From: Trichosphaerium sp. ATCC 40318
Lineage: Eukaryota > Discosea > Flabellinia > Trichosidae
NCBI GenBank assembly: GCA_038496445.1
Contig: JALMLS010000514.1
Span: 124,001-188,000, forward strand
Direction: 5' to 3'
DNA length: 64,000 bases
How positions within the stretch are numbered: the first letter of the stretch is position 1; each line of letters starts with the position of its first letter. The notes beneath the pieces are model-generated. The model saw only the letters and a program-made list of their open reading frames with translations, had not been told where the DNA came from and did not search any database. The translations under genes were made by a program, and so were the position numbers. Below, piece after piece: positions 36,501-48,978 of this stretch.

Positions 36501-39500
36501 CAACTGGGCTTCTAAAATATCCTTTCGTAGGTTCCTTAAACGTACACGAACAGCATCAATTTCATTGTATGAGGCTACTTCCTCAGAAGCAAGCTCAAGT
36601 CTTAAATACTTTACAAGTTCACTTGACGGACAAACAGGTGGTTGAAAACGACGCAACTGTTCTGGTTGAGAAGAGAAAGTTTCTGCTCCCCATATTGTCT
36701 TCCTGTTAACAAAACAGTTAGAAAAACCAAGCACATATAATACGACTACAATAAATTCTTCAAGACAAAAGGTCCTGGTATAGTTTTTTGTAGCTTTAAC
36801 TTCGCCAATTGCTGTACCAGTTTGTGTTTATACCATCATATGTTGATGCAACTTGTATGCTAGATACAGCGCCAGGATGGAATGATTCATATATCTCTAT
36901 AGCGTTAACAAATACAGGAATCTCATACTCAAGTTCAACAAACTCTCCAACAGTATCAGGACCCTTTAGATGCCAGTATTAGCAAACAAACACATATTAA
37001 GCATCACATACAGTAGTGGCCCAAGATTGTTGAATATCTCCATAAGAAGGGACATCATTAGGACCAATCAATTGAGTAGCATGCCTATTAATAAGGCGAT
37101 GAGCAAACAGTAAAAGTGATGAATGTGTAAAGAAAGTAGCGTACCAAGCGGTTTCATCACAAGGGTTTTCAAGACACGCTGTAAAATTAAAGCATCTATC
37201 GCATCTTGAAAACTGAGAAGATGCATTCATAACACCCACAGCCCACATTGTTATCTCAGCTGCATTCTCAAATGTGATACGATCTCCCTTTAAATAATTG
37301 TAAGAAAAAACTAAGAAAAAAAAGGTACTTACTACGCTTCCATTCTGATTCACTTGATGGAGAACACCTATCCTTGGGAAGTCTACAATACGATATATAG
37401 GATTTTCTGCAAAGAATACTTGATCGACATCAGAAGACTGTAAAGTGAAAGTAACATAGTCGTCATCAACAGCGTTCAAGTCAACATCCAAAGCCTTTTG
37501 TGAAAAAAATCAGTATCGATTTCGTTTTGTTTCACTAATAGTACTTGGGGTTCTGGAGCATCATTTAGAGGTGTCACAGTTATAGATATTTCTCCAATAG
37601 ATGATGGTGTGTCACCTGGGTTCGTAAGGCGATACTGGAAGCTATCAAAGCCTTTCAATGTATTAGAGAAAAAACAATATCCCAAGATAAAAATGCTGTA
37701 CGGGTTACCTGTAGAATTATACTGGTCTGTGTCTGGTTTGTAAATTAACACCCCTCGTGTGTTATTAACAGAAGTAAATGGTGTTGCAATCTCTGTTAGG
37801 TTGTTTGTATCAAGCAAAAGTGTATTGTAGCTCTTAATATCACCATTAAAAGCAAGTTGATAGAGTTTTCCCTTTGTTGGAAGTGCTGTTATCTAAACAA
37901 CTTATAAGCGATGAAGAGGTATCAAAGATAAATAAAAGAAAGAAAACAGGTAATAACATTATGACTATTTCAGAAATAGTGGACATGCCTCAACTCCAAG
38001 AAGGTTTTCACGAAAATCTAGTTTGCCAAGAACAATGGTAAGAAATCCATCCTCTTCCATCACTAATGAATCATCTGGAGCGGTACCAAGTCCTTCAAAT
38101 GCGTGTAGCTCAACTGTTGCTGAAGCATTCACTAAAATAGTTTTTTAGGTTTTTTCAAGTTCTAACATCACGTGACATACTGTTGCTTGTATCTACTGTT
38201 GTGTATTCAAAACTGTCAAACTTCTCTACACCTGAATATGTGTAGACCAACCTGTTTATACTCATGAGATTATAATATTTATCACGAGATGTACCTCTTG
38301 GATTGTAAGTTTGCAATATCAATGACTTCGTCACCAAGATTTACAGCAGTTCCGTTCATTAATGTTAGAGAACCAAACTGAGGAAGCCTTGTGATATACG
38401 TTTGCAGAGCCTCTGCAGGGTTACCTCCACGAGCAGTGAGCGATATCTCTAGCGCATTCCCAGGTTGAAAAGATGTGACTAATTTACCACCTAGTGCTGA
38501 AGGCACTCCAGAAGTTACATAAGCAGGCGTTGTTGGCTTTCTAGCATTTTATAATTAGAAGACGTAAAAAATACCATTTGATAAAAAGGCACGTGCAAAC
38601 TTAGGTTTATCCTGGAAGCAGATGAATATGTCATTCTATTTTCAAGCGATGGTAGAGAACCCAAGTTAGCGTTATTTCCGTTACCAGTTAAATCAGATAC
38701 TACATCATTACTAAAGAGTGTCAAAATAACAGGTGGAGAAGAAAGAAGTGTCAAATCGTTTTCATTTGCCCACAATATCAAAACACCTCTTTAGTTACGA
38801 CAGGTGGATATAAGATATTGATGCAATAGGAGGGTGAAAAAGTATTGAATGAGTGAGATGACTCCCTTTAAAACTCTTAAGTTTTGCTTTTTTTTTTACC
38901 CGAAATCATCGAAGTTCCAGTATAAATTCAAACCACTAGTTGAAGGGTCTATTGCTTTATCGTAGTTATCAATAATCTCTTGTGGCGTTCTAACAATATT
39001 CCATATTCTTAGCTCATCTATTAAACCGTCAAGAGCCTGAAACTCATCGAAATCACCGCAAAGTCTATCAGCATCTTGACCAACCATCTAATCAAAAAAA
39101 AGTCAGTTTTTACCTCATTGAGGTCTATAAAATCACGTGTTAACTGACAACCGGATAAACAACAAATCGGCTTTTATCCGGACGGGCATGTTTAACTCGA
39201 ATGATAACGTCAAAGTAGTTTAGTCATCTAAAAAAACTATTTACGTACAAAGCATCCTCCTGTTTGTAGTTGAGTGTTATTCATTCCCCATATTGGGTTT
39301 GCAGAAGCTAGATTCTCAGAATATACTTGATTGCCATTTCTGTAGTAAGAAACAGAGCCAGAAATACCATCCCAAGTGACTAAAAGTAGAAAGAGTAAGA
39401 AAAAAACGCATGTATGAAAAAAGTATTGTTGTTTTTAAGGGCAGGCCTTAAATCTTTATTTCTTCTGTACCTGCCCAATGTTCCCAACCATCACGTCCTA

Positions 39501-40233
39501 CGCCCATACAATCAGCTGCAGTGCAAGATGCTTGTGTCGCAGTTTGAAAAAAGACAAAGGACCTTCAAAGAGTCAGTTAACATAATAACAGAATATATAC
39601 ATGTCTAACGGCCGAAAAAGGTAGTTCTTAACCGAGAAGGCTACGAAAAGGTAAAATTTCTGCTAAGACTGTTTATGAAGAAACTGACGCCGAAATAATC
39701 GGCCTAAGCCTACCACGACGCCAGGTATACGGTTTTTTTTCGAATCACAAGAAAAAACCTTAAGAGCGTACCTATCTTGTCTGTGGTGCATATTAAATGC
39801 GTCTGGTATAGATGCACCAGCATCACCGTCAAATATACTGTAGTTTATGACCGTACTTTCTGCATTAAACTCGTCGCTAATACGGAACCAATATTCAATG
39901 GTAATACTGGTATGTACGGTTAGAAATAATCCCATATAACGCGTTTTTCGTTCATAAAGACGATTGCCATTAAATTACGAAAGAAACTCGATTAGGCGGT
40001 AAGAAATCATACGTATTTGATGGTGGTGCGTTCCATAGTAGACTAACAGCGTCGGAACGCGTATGATCCATGTAAATTGCGTAACCTGACGAAAGTTAAG
40101 ACTCCGTCATTGTTGTTTCGTTTTTGTTTATAAACATACCAGAACCTCCTACTATTGGCTGGCATATTGTATTTTGAATACAAAAACACAAAAGGGCGTA
40201 AACCAAGTACACGCCGTAACACTTAGTTTCCAT
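33585..40233 (-). CDS. Class C GPCR with LamG and cadherin-like ectodomain
   Basis: A 6.6 kb multi-exon minus-strand gene. It starts at ATG 40231-40233 with a signal peptide (V-Y-L-V-Y-A-L-L-C-F-C-I-Q). A LamG/concanavalin-type domain follows (I-E-Y-W-F-R-I-S-D-E-F at 39880; G-L-I-D-E-L-R-I-W-N at 39020). From about 38500 to 36050 lie cadherin-like/CSPG-type repeats (F-D-S-F-E-Y-T-T-V-D; V-T-P-L-N-D-A-P-E-P; F-D-F-F-T-Y-T / V-S-D). The 7TM domain (35640-34280) has class C features: TM1/TM2 with Y-N-T-P-Q-L-K-T-A-S and the S-A-Y-N-E-S-R-Y-I-G-F-S-I-Y-N signature. A coiled coil (A-K-I-T-K-L-E-H-H-I-A-N-L) and an acidic Ser-rich tail end at 33585-33587. The same 7TM-coil module as at 20802 thus carries a different ectodomain, probably for adhesion or glycan sensing. 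Confidence 0.75.
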
Positions 40234-40639
40234 TTGATTTTCACAGCTTATATTTACAGCTACTACTACTTCGGCGTATTTTCAAATAGTTGTTGACTTG
40301 TAGGCTTCCTTAACTTTTTTTGTTCACATTCTCCGACACCATAAACACCGCCTTTCGATACTACAAGCAGTGTTTTGTGCAAAAAAGTCGTTCGCAAAAC
40401 TTCCTAAATAGAACTACCAAAACACAAAAAAAGCTTACATTATCGCACAACTACGCTAAAAAAGAACACAGTATTGAAAAAAAATCAAATTAGGCCTGAA
40501 CTCTGATAACTTTCGCTAACGAATTTCAACGCGCACAAAAGAGCGCCATTCTATCATTCTATTGATAATAAAACCAGAGCTTGAAGCGCAGTATTTTTTA
40601 TTGGTTTGCACACATTTTTAAGTCTTTTTTTTGTCTAGT
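40234..40639. other. Intergenic, no gene seen
   Basis: A 406-bp AT-rich spacer between two minus-strand genes. It should hold the GPCR promoter and the acyl-CoA synthetase 3' end; no motif is recognised. Confidence 0.3.
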
Positions 40640-43600
40640 TCATTCGGCTTCTTTTTTACCTTCCTTTTTGTCACCTGAATCATCCTTTGCAGCGGCAGCA
40701 GCCTTTTTCTTAGCTGCAAAAGCAGCAGCAGCGGCTTCAGCTCTTTCATAACAATCATCGATTTGCTCTTGGTAGTACTTTTTAAGTTGTGGTCTCTTCG
40801 ACTTGAAAGTTGGAGTGATTAGGTCGTTCTCAACGTTAAATGGTTCAGGATCAACGTGAATTGCTCTAACCATTTGGAAACCGTTCAACTAAGTAAAAGG
40901 CATCAGCAAAGAAGGTACTTAAATAAAGAAAACATGAACAAGAAATCCGTACTTTTTCGGCCTTAGCGAGGACATTCATGTCTTTTTGAATAGCATCTCT
41001 GACTTGGTCGAGTTTGCATAAATCTGCAAGTTCACCTTCGAGACCGTTCTTGGCAGCGTATTGTCCAATAACATCTGGGTCAGGGATAACAATAGCAACA
41101 ATACAACTCTAAAAACAAATATAAGTCAAAACAATAAAGGAACCTTGTTTTGGATTCATTCAAACAAAAATGCAAGAAAATCACTACGCACCTTGTAACT
41201 ATCACCGTATACGAAAATTTGTTGAATGAATTGACTGCACAAATAGATACCTTCAATCATCTCAACACTAAACAAACCGTCAAAAAAAAATCATCTACAA
41301 AAAAGCACGTACGCGATGTATTCTCCTTGAGACAATTTGAAGATGTTCTTTTTACGATCAATAATAGTGAGTGTGCCGTTGGCGTTAAGCTAAAATAAAA
41401 ACAATAAGATACACTTCAATGTTAATCAAAATAGACATACACGACCAACATCACCAGTGTGGAACCAACCATCTTCTTCCAAAACCTCAGCGCTAAGAAG
41501 ATGTGAGTATATTAATTTTCTTTCAATAACTTTCGCGCTTCTCAGAAGCTAGTTGAACGCACGTCTTTTCTGGCATTTTGTAGTATCCTTGGAATACACC
41601 AGGTCCTCTAATGCATACCTCACCACGAGGGCATGGCTTATCAGATGAGAGGTAGTTCATGTCAGGTACATCAACCAATTTAATTTCAGTGGAAGGAAGT
41701 GGAGGTCCTACACAGCCAGAACTCCAATCGGCCATATTCTGAATGCAAGAAGCGGCAGAGGTCTCAGTAAGACCGTAACCGTTCAAGAGAGGGCAAGTAA
41801 AGCAGCTAATAAGAGTTTTAGACAAATAGTAAAGGAAGGAATAACTAGCGGAGAAAAACCGCACCATCTCAAGAAATCGTGGACATCGGATTGTAATGGC
41901 GCGGAACCGGTAACAATAACCTTAACACGACCACCAAGGCGAGCCTTCAATTTGTTGAAGACGAGTTTATCCCAGAACATTGAAGATGGGTCGCGGTTTG
42001 ATTGGAGCTTTGCTGTTTTTGTCTTCAAACCAGACTCGAAAAGACTCTGCTTCATGCCACCTAATCGAAAAAATAAGCATTTTAGAAATAACTGCCAAAG
42101 AAAAAACAAAGGGTGACTCTACGCGCGTAGATAACCATTAAAAAATATTCAAGCTTGTAGTCAGCTTTTCAGAATTAATGTTGACATACCTAATTGATCA
42201 AAGGTGTTTCTGATCTTATCGAAGATACGGTTAAACAAACGTGGTACAGAAACGAAAATTGTAGGCATGAGAGCTTGACAATCATCAAGAAGTTTTGTGA
42301 CGTCCTAGAGGAAACAAAACAATCAGAAAAAACAATTATTGTTGTTTACGCCAAAGATGGCTTCTAAAGGTAGAAATACGTACACCACGGTAGAAACCTA
42401 CAGCACCACCTCCTTGGAGGATAGATTGCATAGCTAGACCTTCGAATACGTGAGCTAGAGGCAAGTAGGAAATGTGAACGTCTTGAGGAGTAAAATCGAC
42501 ACCGTGGCTAAAAACACCAGCACAAGCAGCAATGTAAGAAGCGTGTGTGAGCATAACACCCTAAAAGCGTTAGACGAAAATCACCGAATAATACAAAAAC
42601 TGTGTTTGTGGACATATACAATGTCTTTATGTGTTTGGTGCAGTTTCATCGGTTTGTGAATAAAGAAAATCAAAAAAGCAAAACGAAGAATTCTAACTGT
42701 ACCTTTGGGTTTCCAGTTGTACCAGATGTGTAACAGATAGTGTGAAGTGTATCTGGTTTTGGTGGAACAGCCTTTTGAGGGTTCTCTGCACCCTTTTGAT
42801 AAAAGTTAGAGAAAAACGTTCAAATCTCCGTTGAGAATAAAAACGATAGCGGCAATGGGTAATACTTCTACGTACGAGTTTCATAAGCTCATCAAAAGTA
42901 CAAATCTTGATGCTATCAAACTTTGCGCGTTGCTCGTCTGTAATATTGTCCATGCAAATAATTGCTTTGAGGGAAGGACATCCATTACCAATAAGAGGTT
43001 CCAACTAAACAATAAAAAGTGTGAGACATTTCTCATTTTTCGCTTTTACTAACGAATAGCGTACTCTGTCTAGTTTATCAACACTGCAGATAATTATTGG
43101 GATCTCAGCTTGATTTACAATGAATTTTACGGCGTTCTCTCCTTTAGGGGTTTTAAACGTTAGATTTATTTTTAAAAGTGTTTATAATGCTTACCAAGGG
43201 TATCATATAGTGGAGTGCACACAAAAGACTGGTTGTAGCAAGCTTCTTGAGCAATAACCCATTCAGGTCTATTCTTTGCGTAGATGCCTACTTTAGAGTC
43301 CTAACAAACGATAAGCGTTATTTTTCGGGCTCGAAAACAGATTTGGCCTAGGTTGGCAAAAAGCGTACTAACCACAGTAAGGTCAAAGGTGCGAAGTCCA
43401 CTAGCTACCAAAGTAATTTTTGCATCGACTTCTTTGTAGGTTTCGAAAACATAAGGCAAACCTTTGCCATCCTTCTCACCGCGGCTTCCCAAGCATGGGC
43501 GATCAGGAAACAATTTCACAGAGCGCCTAAAAACAATTTTTAAGTTTTTTCAAAGTTTTTTGGTATTTTATGTTGTAACGTACTGCCACAAGTCGTATAG

Positions 43601-43750
43601 AGTTATGACATCGTCATGGAGTGTGGTAATCAGTTTATCTGGGCTCAAAGAGGAGCGCAAAATGCAGGACTCTCCCTCTTTGTCATTCTCAATACGTACA
43701 GATTGTACTTTGAGTTTCTCTTGAGTTTGCTTATGTTGAGCGTTACCCAT
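40640..43750 (-). CDS. Long-chain acyl-CoA synthetase (ACSL type)
   Basis: A multi-exon minus-strand gene from ATG 43748-43750 to TGA 40640-40642. It activates long-chain fatty acids to acyl-CoA with ATP, on ER, endosomal or peroxisomal membranes. Motifs in order: T-L-Y-D-L-W-Q-Y near the start, the AMP/ATP-binding loop [10 protein letters not shown] split by an intron at about 42700, [36 protein letters not shown] (A5), [14 protein letters not shown] and D-R-K-K-N (A8) near 41430-41340, and [15 protein letters not shown]. The N-terminus M-G-N-A-Q-H-K could be N-myristoylated, and the C-terminus carries an Ala/Lys/Glu-rich extension of about 35 residues not usual in the family. All catalytic motifs are intact. 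Confidence 0.9.
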
Positions 43751-45443
43751 ATTGCTTTTATTGTAAACGGCAAACGAACAAAAAAAATCAAGTTTAAAGA
43801 TGTTGACTACGGTTTTTTAACTGTGACATTTTTGTTCTGAAAATATTCGCAGTCTTTGCCACTACAATTAGAACATAGGCGTGACTATCAATCACTACGT
43901 CGTAGAGCAACAGCATGTACAATTCTACTATTCTAGTATCTCCAAGGTTTAAGAACCTTCTCAAACAGTTAGACCGCGCTAAAAGCATATTGACACACTC
44001 GCCACAAATAGGGTGGAACCTTACACGAACAAGAAGTTTCAAGTGTTAGTGCGTATTCTTGTACATTGGAAAAAAGGAAATGCAATTTGTTAATGTTTAC
44101 ACGTTTGTACTTTGATGAGTTCAGTTTCTTAGCCACAGGTACGAATCTTTGCGCTATTTGTCAACATCTGTAAGTTGACCACCTTTGCTTAGTATGAATT
44201 ATACATTATAGTCCAGTGCTCTGAACAAACAACAAAGAATAACACTGTAGTGAAGTGTGCCATTTTACTCACATATTGCTGTTCAATATTCTATGGTGTA
44301 TCACTGGCTCCGTCATACAGCGGAGTCCGACTCTTACAACTTAATTGCGGCTTGACACTTTGGTGGCATGCGTCACATGACAAACTACAGTTGATGTGCA
44401 TTCAACTGTTCCTAGATGCACAAGGAGTTTGGTGAACCTACGAAAAAAGATAATGCATTCAAATATTATTATTTGTGCTGTACCTACCTTGCCAAGGTAG
44501 GCAGTTTAAGTTATGTGAGTGTATACTCCGCTGTATGACGGAGCCAGGTAACTATGTCAACATAAAAACTAACTATTCGTTCTCGAATTCACTCATTTAC
44601 CAATGATCTTGGCACTGAATTTAAAATTATAGCATAAACTCACTGACATAATGTAGAAGTATGGCATCATTGTGATTCCTGAACTATGTGACACTGCGTA
44701 AATATTTATCGAACCAATAATATCTGTTTGTTTGATACTATTCTTTGGTATTAACACGTCTGATTCCAAAGCCTAACAGAATCCTCGTAAACAAAACTCC
44801 TATTTTGTAATCTATTCGCGTATCTTTACTAGCGGCTGACACTAGCACCTACCTATGGTAGAAAAAGTGGTCTCGCAGCATTCAAATAGTATTTCGCGAG
44901 TAAAGCAGTTATAATAACGTAAGAATCTCCCCAAAACACTACCAACGCGCTGCAGGATTTGTAAACGCCTCCTTGTCAAATATGTAAATAAATATTTTGT
45001 GTCACGTGGATGAAGTGATCTAACGGAAACTCCGTTTCGGTAGTACCAGCGCCGCAAGTGTTGATTGCCTTGTAAATTCATAAAACTTAACTGTTAAATA
45101 AACCTTTAGTTAACCACGTGGGTTTGAAAGGCAAGAATCGCAAAAATTATCTTGTTGACAGCGACCTGTCCTCTAGAGATGTACTGACGTTTGAGAGATA
45201 TCTAGATAATTGTGTAGTTTATCTAAACATTTGTGAATTATTTTAAAATACCTAGATACTCGCGAAGTAAAAAAGTTATGTTCGAAACAGCTATATTTGA
45301 AATAAGGTCCGCTTTAACGCGGGTGCCTTTTGAAAACGTTTGTTTTATTCTCTATATACTTGTGAATTGTAAACAAGCACATGTTACGTATTTGTTTATC
45401 GGAGTTTTGTGAAGGCATTCTTTTATCATTTCGTATCATTACA
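43751..45443. other. Gene-poor spacer holding a MITE-like element
   Basis: 1.7 kb without a convincing gene. Short minus-strand frames at 43794-44042 and 44842-45081 (basic, Tyr/Arg-rich) have no recognisable motif. The clear feature is the inverted-repeat element at 44304-44547. Confidence 0.35.
44304..44547. mobile_element. MITE-like element with perfect 23-bp terminal inverted repeats
   Basis: The sequence CTGGCTCCGTCATACAGCGG-AGT at 44304-44326 is repeated exactly in reverse complement at 44525-44547. Beyond the perfect part, similarity continues inward for about 20 bp (ACTC...ACTTAA). The 198-bp interior has no gene and contains a 9-bp hairpin, CCTACCTTG-C-CAAGGTAGG, near 44483. No clear target-site duplication is visible, so mobility is inferred from structure only. 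Confidence 0.55.
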
Positions 45444-48400
45444 ATGATTAGCAACACGTCACCAATTGTATTAGTACTAATAATCGCAACTCTATTCGCT
45501 TCATGTATTTCGTCTTCATGCACAGGAGCAGACCTTACAGTAAGATCGCTAGATGGCTTCTGTAACAGCCTCACGAACCCAGAAATCGGTCGTACTGAAA
45601 CCGTATTCTACCGGACTCGTGAAGGAGCAGCTTACAATGATACATCACCTCCTTACGAGACAGCGATACTTGAAGGACGTCCTAGAGTAAGAGATGTAAC
45701 CCTAGCACTTCTAGGCAAACCACAAAACCCAAGAGCACAAAAGACAATGAAAAGATTGTCACTTTATCACTCTTTCTTTGGGCAGTTCATTATGCATGAT
45801 TTGAGTCTCGTACGTAATCTTTAGTTACTTATTTTAATCACGTTTATTTTGAGAAATCACTGTGTGATCTTTTTGAAGTTAAATTATTTTTGTTTAGACA
45901 GCTGACCTTGATCCGCCTAATGATCCTTTTCGTAATGACACAATGGATACTTTGATCCTACGTGATGATGATCCTCTCCTCTTCTTACGTACGTTTACCC
46001 TTATACACATTCCCCGGTTTAACACACTTGTACCTCGTGTTTGTATTTTTGGGCGGAGTTGAAACGGAGAAAAGATAAAAAGTGATTAACGATAATCTCA
46101 TTTTTTAGTTTGTCATTACTCTTGCTCTGGGTCAACTCCGGCATTTTAGCAATTGGTGTTAATCGTTTCTTCTACTGTGTTACTTACTTGTATTTGTGTG
46201 AAGCGTTCCCACCATTCAGAAGAAAGGCTAGTATAAGGTTTAAAACACCTATTGGTATATCAAGATCACGAGTCGAATATGTTAATGACGTAAGAGAACC
46301 AATAAACCAGCAGACACATTTCCTTGACCTCTCAACTGTTTATTGGCGTAATACAACGTACATGGATGCCTTCAGAACAAGTACGCAGACCAGTCTACCA
46401 AGTCAGCAGTGACCCTATCCTATTGTTTTCTGCTGCCTCTAAGCAAGCTTTTAGAAAGTGGAGGAGAGTTGATTATAGAAGATCACGTGTGGGTATCTGC
46501 TTATAACCCTGATGATCCAAGAAACGGTACTAGGAATCCAGAGAGAAGAAAGATATTCAACACTCTTCCAAAAATCCTAACAACACGTAAATACGATCAA
46601 TCCTTTTGCTTGGTTTTGTTCTAACTTAGGTTTTGTTTAGAGACTCCTAATGAAGCCAGAGCACATCAAAATGACCCTCGAGAGACAATATTTGCTAGTG
46701 CTGACGAAAGAAGCTCAACAATACAAGGCCTAAACTCTGTACATCATCTTATGCACCTAGAACACAATAGAATCGCAAAGGATCAACAAGCAAAGGTGAG
46801 TCTACTAGCGTGAGAAAATAAATCATATATGCTAACAATGCTATAGCATCCTTCTTGGACTGATGAACAGCTGTTCCAAAAAGCAAGAGCAATAAACATA
46901 GCGCAGTACCAACACATTGTTTACAACGAGTGGTTGCCTAAACTTGTTGGAGACTATCAAATGGCAAGATACCTTGGGTACAAGATTATTACGTTTGGTT
47001 TTGTTTGACTTACGTTGCAAAGAAAATGGAAAGGATACAAACCTTCGGTTGATCCACGAGTTTCAATTCTTATGACAGCTGTTTCCGGTCGCTATGGGCA
47101 TTCTACTGTCCTTGACTTGACACCTACTTATGACAAGTGTGGTAACCTCGATAGTACGCTTGGTTGGGGAGGTGTTCTGATCCAAGGAACAGCTAACGGA
47201 GGACCAATGTTCCCATTAAGAATGGTACTTGTTTTGCTTCTTTTTTTTCTTTTTATTTTCTTGTTCTATTCACAGTTGCTTTCAAAGGTTTGTGCTGCTG
47301 GAAGTTTTGACAACATGGTACGCTCTCTCATGTATACGCCTATAGAGGAAATAGATCATATGGTATCGGATATATTGAGAAACTTTAATATTCCATTAGA
47401 CTTCGTTGTTGGCGCTGGTACAATAACTTTTGAAAACGAGCAAATACAATGTTTGACCTTCTAACTTTTTTTTTGATTAACAGATATCGTATCCTTAAAT
47501 ATGGCTCGTGCACGTGATAATGGTATACCTGATTTTGAGACAGTATACAAGAACTGGAATCCGTTGAAACCTGGAACAAAGAGTTTGTATGATAGCTGTC
47601 ATTCAACTCCACTATCTGAAGTTGATGATTTGGCTTGTTTCGAATCATGGCTTGAGCAATTTCCTGATGTCCCAAACTTGGCCACCAATACTAGAAATGT
47701 ACGTCACATTGACATAACAAAGTAATTGTATCCTCTAATACTATTGGTAAGGTATACAAAAAGCTGACTGCTTTGGATCCTTGGTTCAGTTTTATGGCTG
47801 AAAAGAAAGAACCTGGATCGAACTTGGGTCGTACAACATCAAGAGTGATTATTGATCAATTCAGACGTCTTAGAGATGGCGATAGGTTCTGGTATGAGAA
47901 TCTACCTTCTCTTGGTAACATGCCAGGTGTCAATGAACCAGGTCTTACACCACGTATGTTAAAGTCAATACATCTTTTTATTATGTCCTCTTATTTTGTT
48001 GTAGAGGAACTTGAAGAAGTTCGCCAAGTTACCATGTCTAAAATTATCGAACAGTTAACTGATGGGCCTGCACCAGCGGATGCATTTTCAGCACCACTTT
48101 CTGGAGACGCTTCATGCGCAACAGTACCAAGCATTCGACTATTGAATGGAACAAATGTATTGAAGGAGGCTTTGTTCAGCGGAAACATTATCAATGTGAC
48201 TGATGTTCAATCAACAAGTCTAACCCTTGAAGCATCTATTGTAGGTCCAGTTGGATCAGTAGCATTTGATATTAGCGGTGTTGGATCACCACTGTCAGTG
48301 TACGCTTTGACTTTTGTTTTCATTGTCGTTTTCTTCAAACTCTGATATTTTTGTTCTCATAGAATCGCGAATGTACCTGCGAGTGTGTCGTTGCCATTGA

Positions 48401-48543
48401 GTGCAAATCCAATCTGTGACTCTCAAAATAGTCAAGTTGAGCTAACTATTGTTTCAACACCTTTCAGTCAATCAAATGGATTAGGTGATTCTGGTTTCCC
48501 TCTCAGAACTGTCATAACAATCGTAGGGAACCATCAATGCTAA
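45444..48543 (+). CDS. Animal-type haem peroxidase (peroxidasin/MPO superfamily), secreted
   Basis: A multi-exon gene from ATG 45444 (an in-frame ATG at 45381 is possible) to TAA 48541-48543. The signal peptide is [14 protein letters not shown]. Motifs: [19 protein letters not shown] with distal Gln and His, [24 protein letters not shown] with the distal Arg, [28 protein letters not shown] and R-Y-G-H-S-T with the proximal His. The family oxidises halides or tyrosines with H2O2, often in defence or matrix cross-linking. The Asp and Glu that ester-link haem in myeloperoxidase are Met and Thr here. The C-terminal beta-rich tail ends in G-N-H-Q-C. A fragment of a second copy lies at about 56030. 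Confidence 0.88.
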
Positions 48544-48713
48544 TCACACTCATACCTCCTTGCGGATTAGCAACCATAAATTAATCAGAAAAAAAACTAA
48601 TACTGTATAAATGGAAGTACCCAGTTTAGCACTTATATGTTAAACTATGAATGCTTCAATAAATTAGTAATACTCAACATAAGTCGACTTCACTTTAATT
48701 TGCTAAAAAAAAG

Positions 48714-48928
48714 GATGGATTAATGAATACTTTAGGAATCACACTTTTGGCAAGAAGGCTCCGTACTCGATTGCCTCTAATAATCCACATGCATCAATTT
48801 ATGATGGTTTTCGGGTGGTTAAGTCACAAACAAAATTTAGTACAATCACATGTTTTGTCAAACAGCTCAAGCCGTTTAATGAATTACCTCAGTTCTCGTA
48901 CACGTATGGGATCAAAATCGAGTACTAA
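48714..48928 (+). pseudogene. Orphan coding exon
   Basis: After an acceptor-like A8-G at 48705-48713 a clean frame of about 70 codons runs to TAA 48926-48928 (W-I-N-E-Y-F-R-N-H-T-F-G-K-K-A-P-Y and on to Y-T-Y-G-I-K-I-E-Y). Codon use looks coding, but there is no upstream exon and no recognised family. Probably the remaining last exon of a lost gene, or part of an unannotated short gene. Confidence 0.3.
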
Positions 48929-48978
48929 AGGTATTGACAAAGCCTTAACAAGGCTAAAACCCTTTCAAAGTGATTCCA

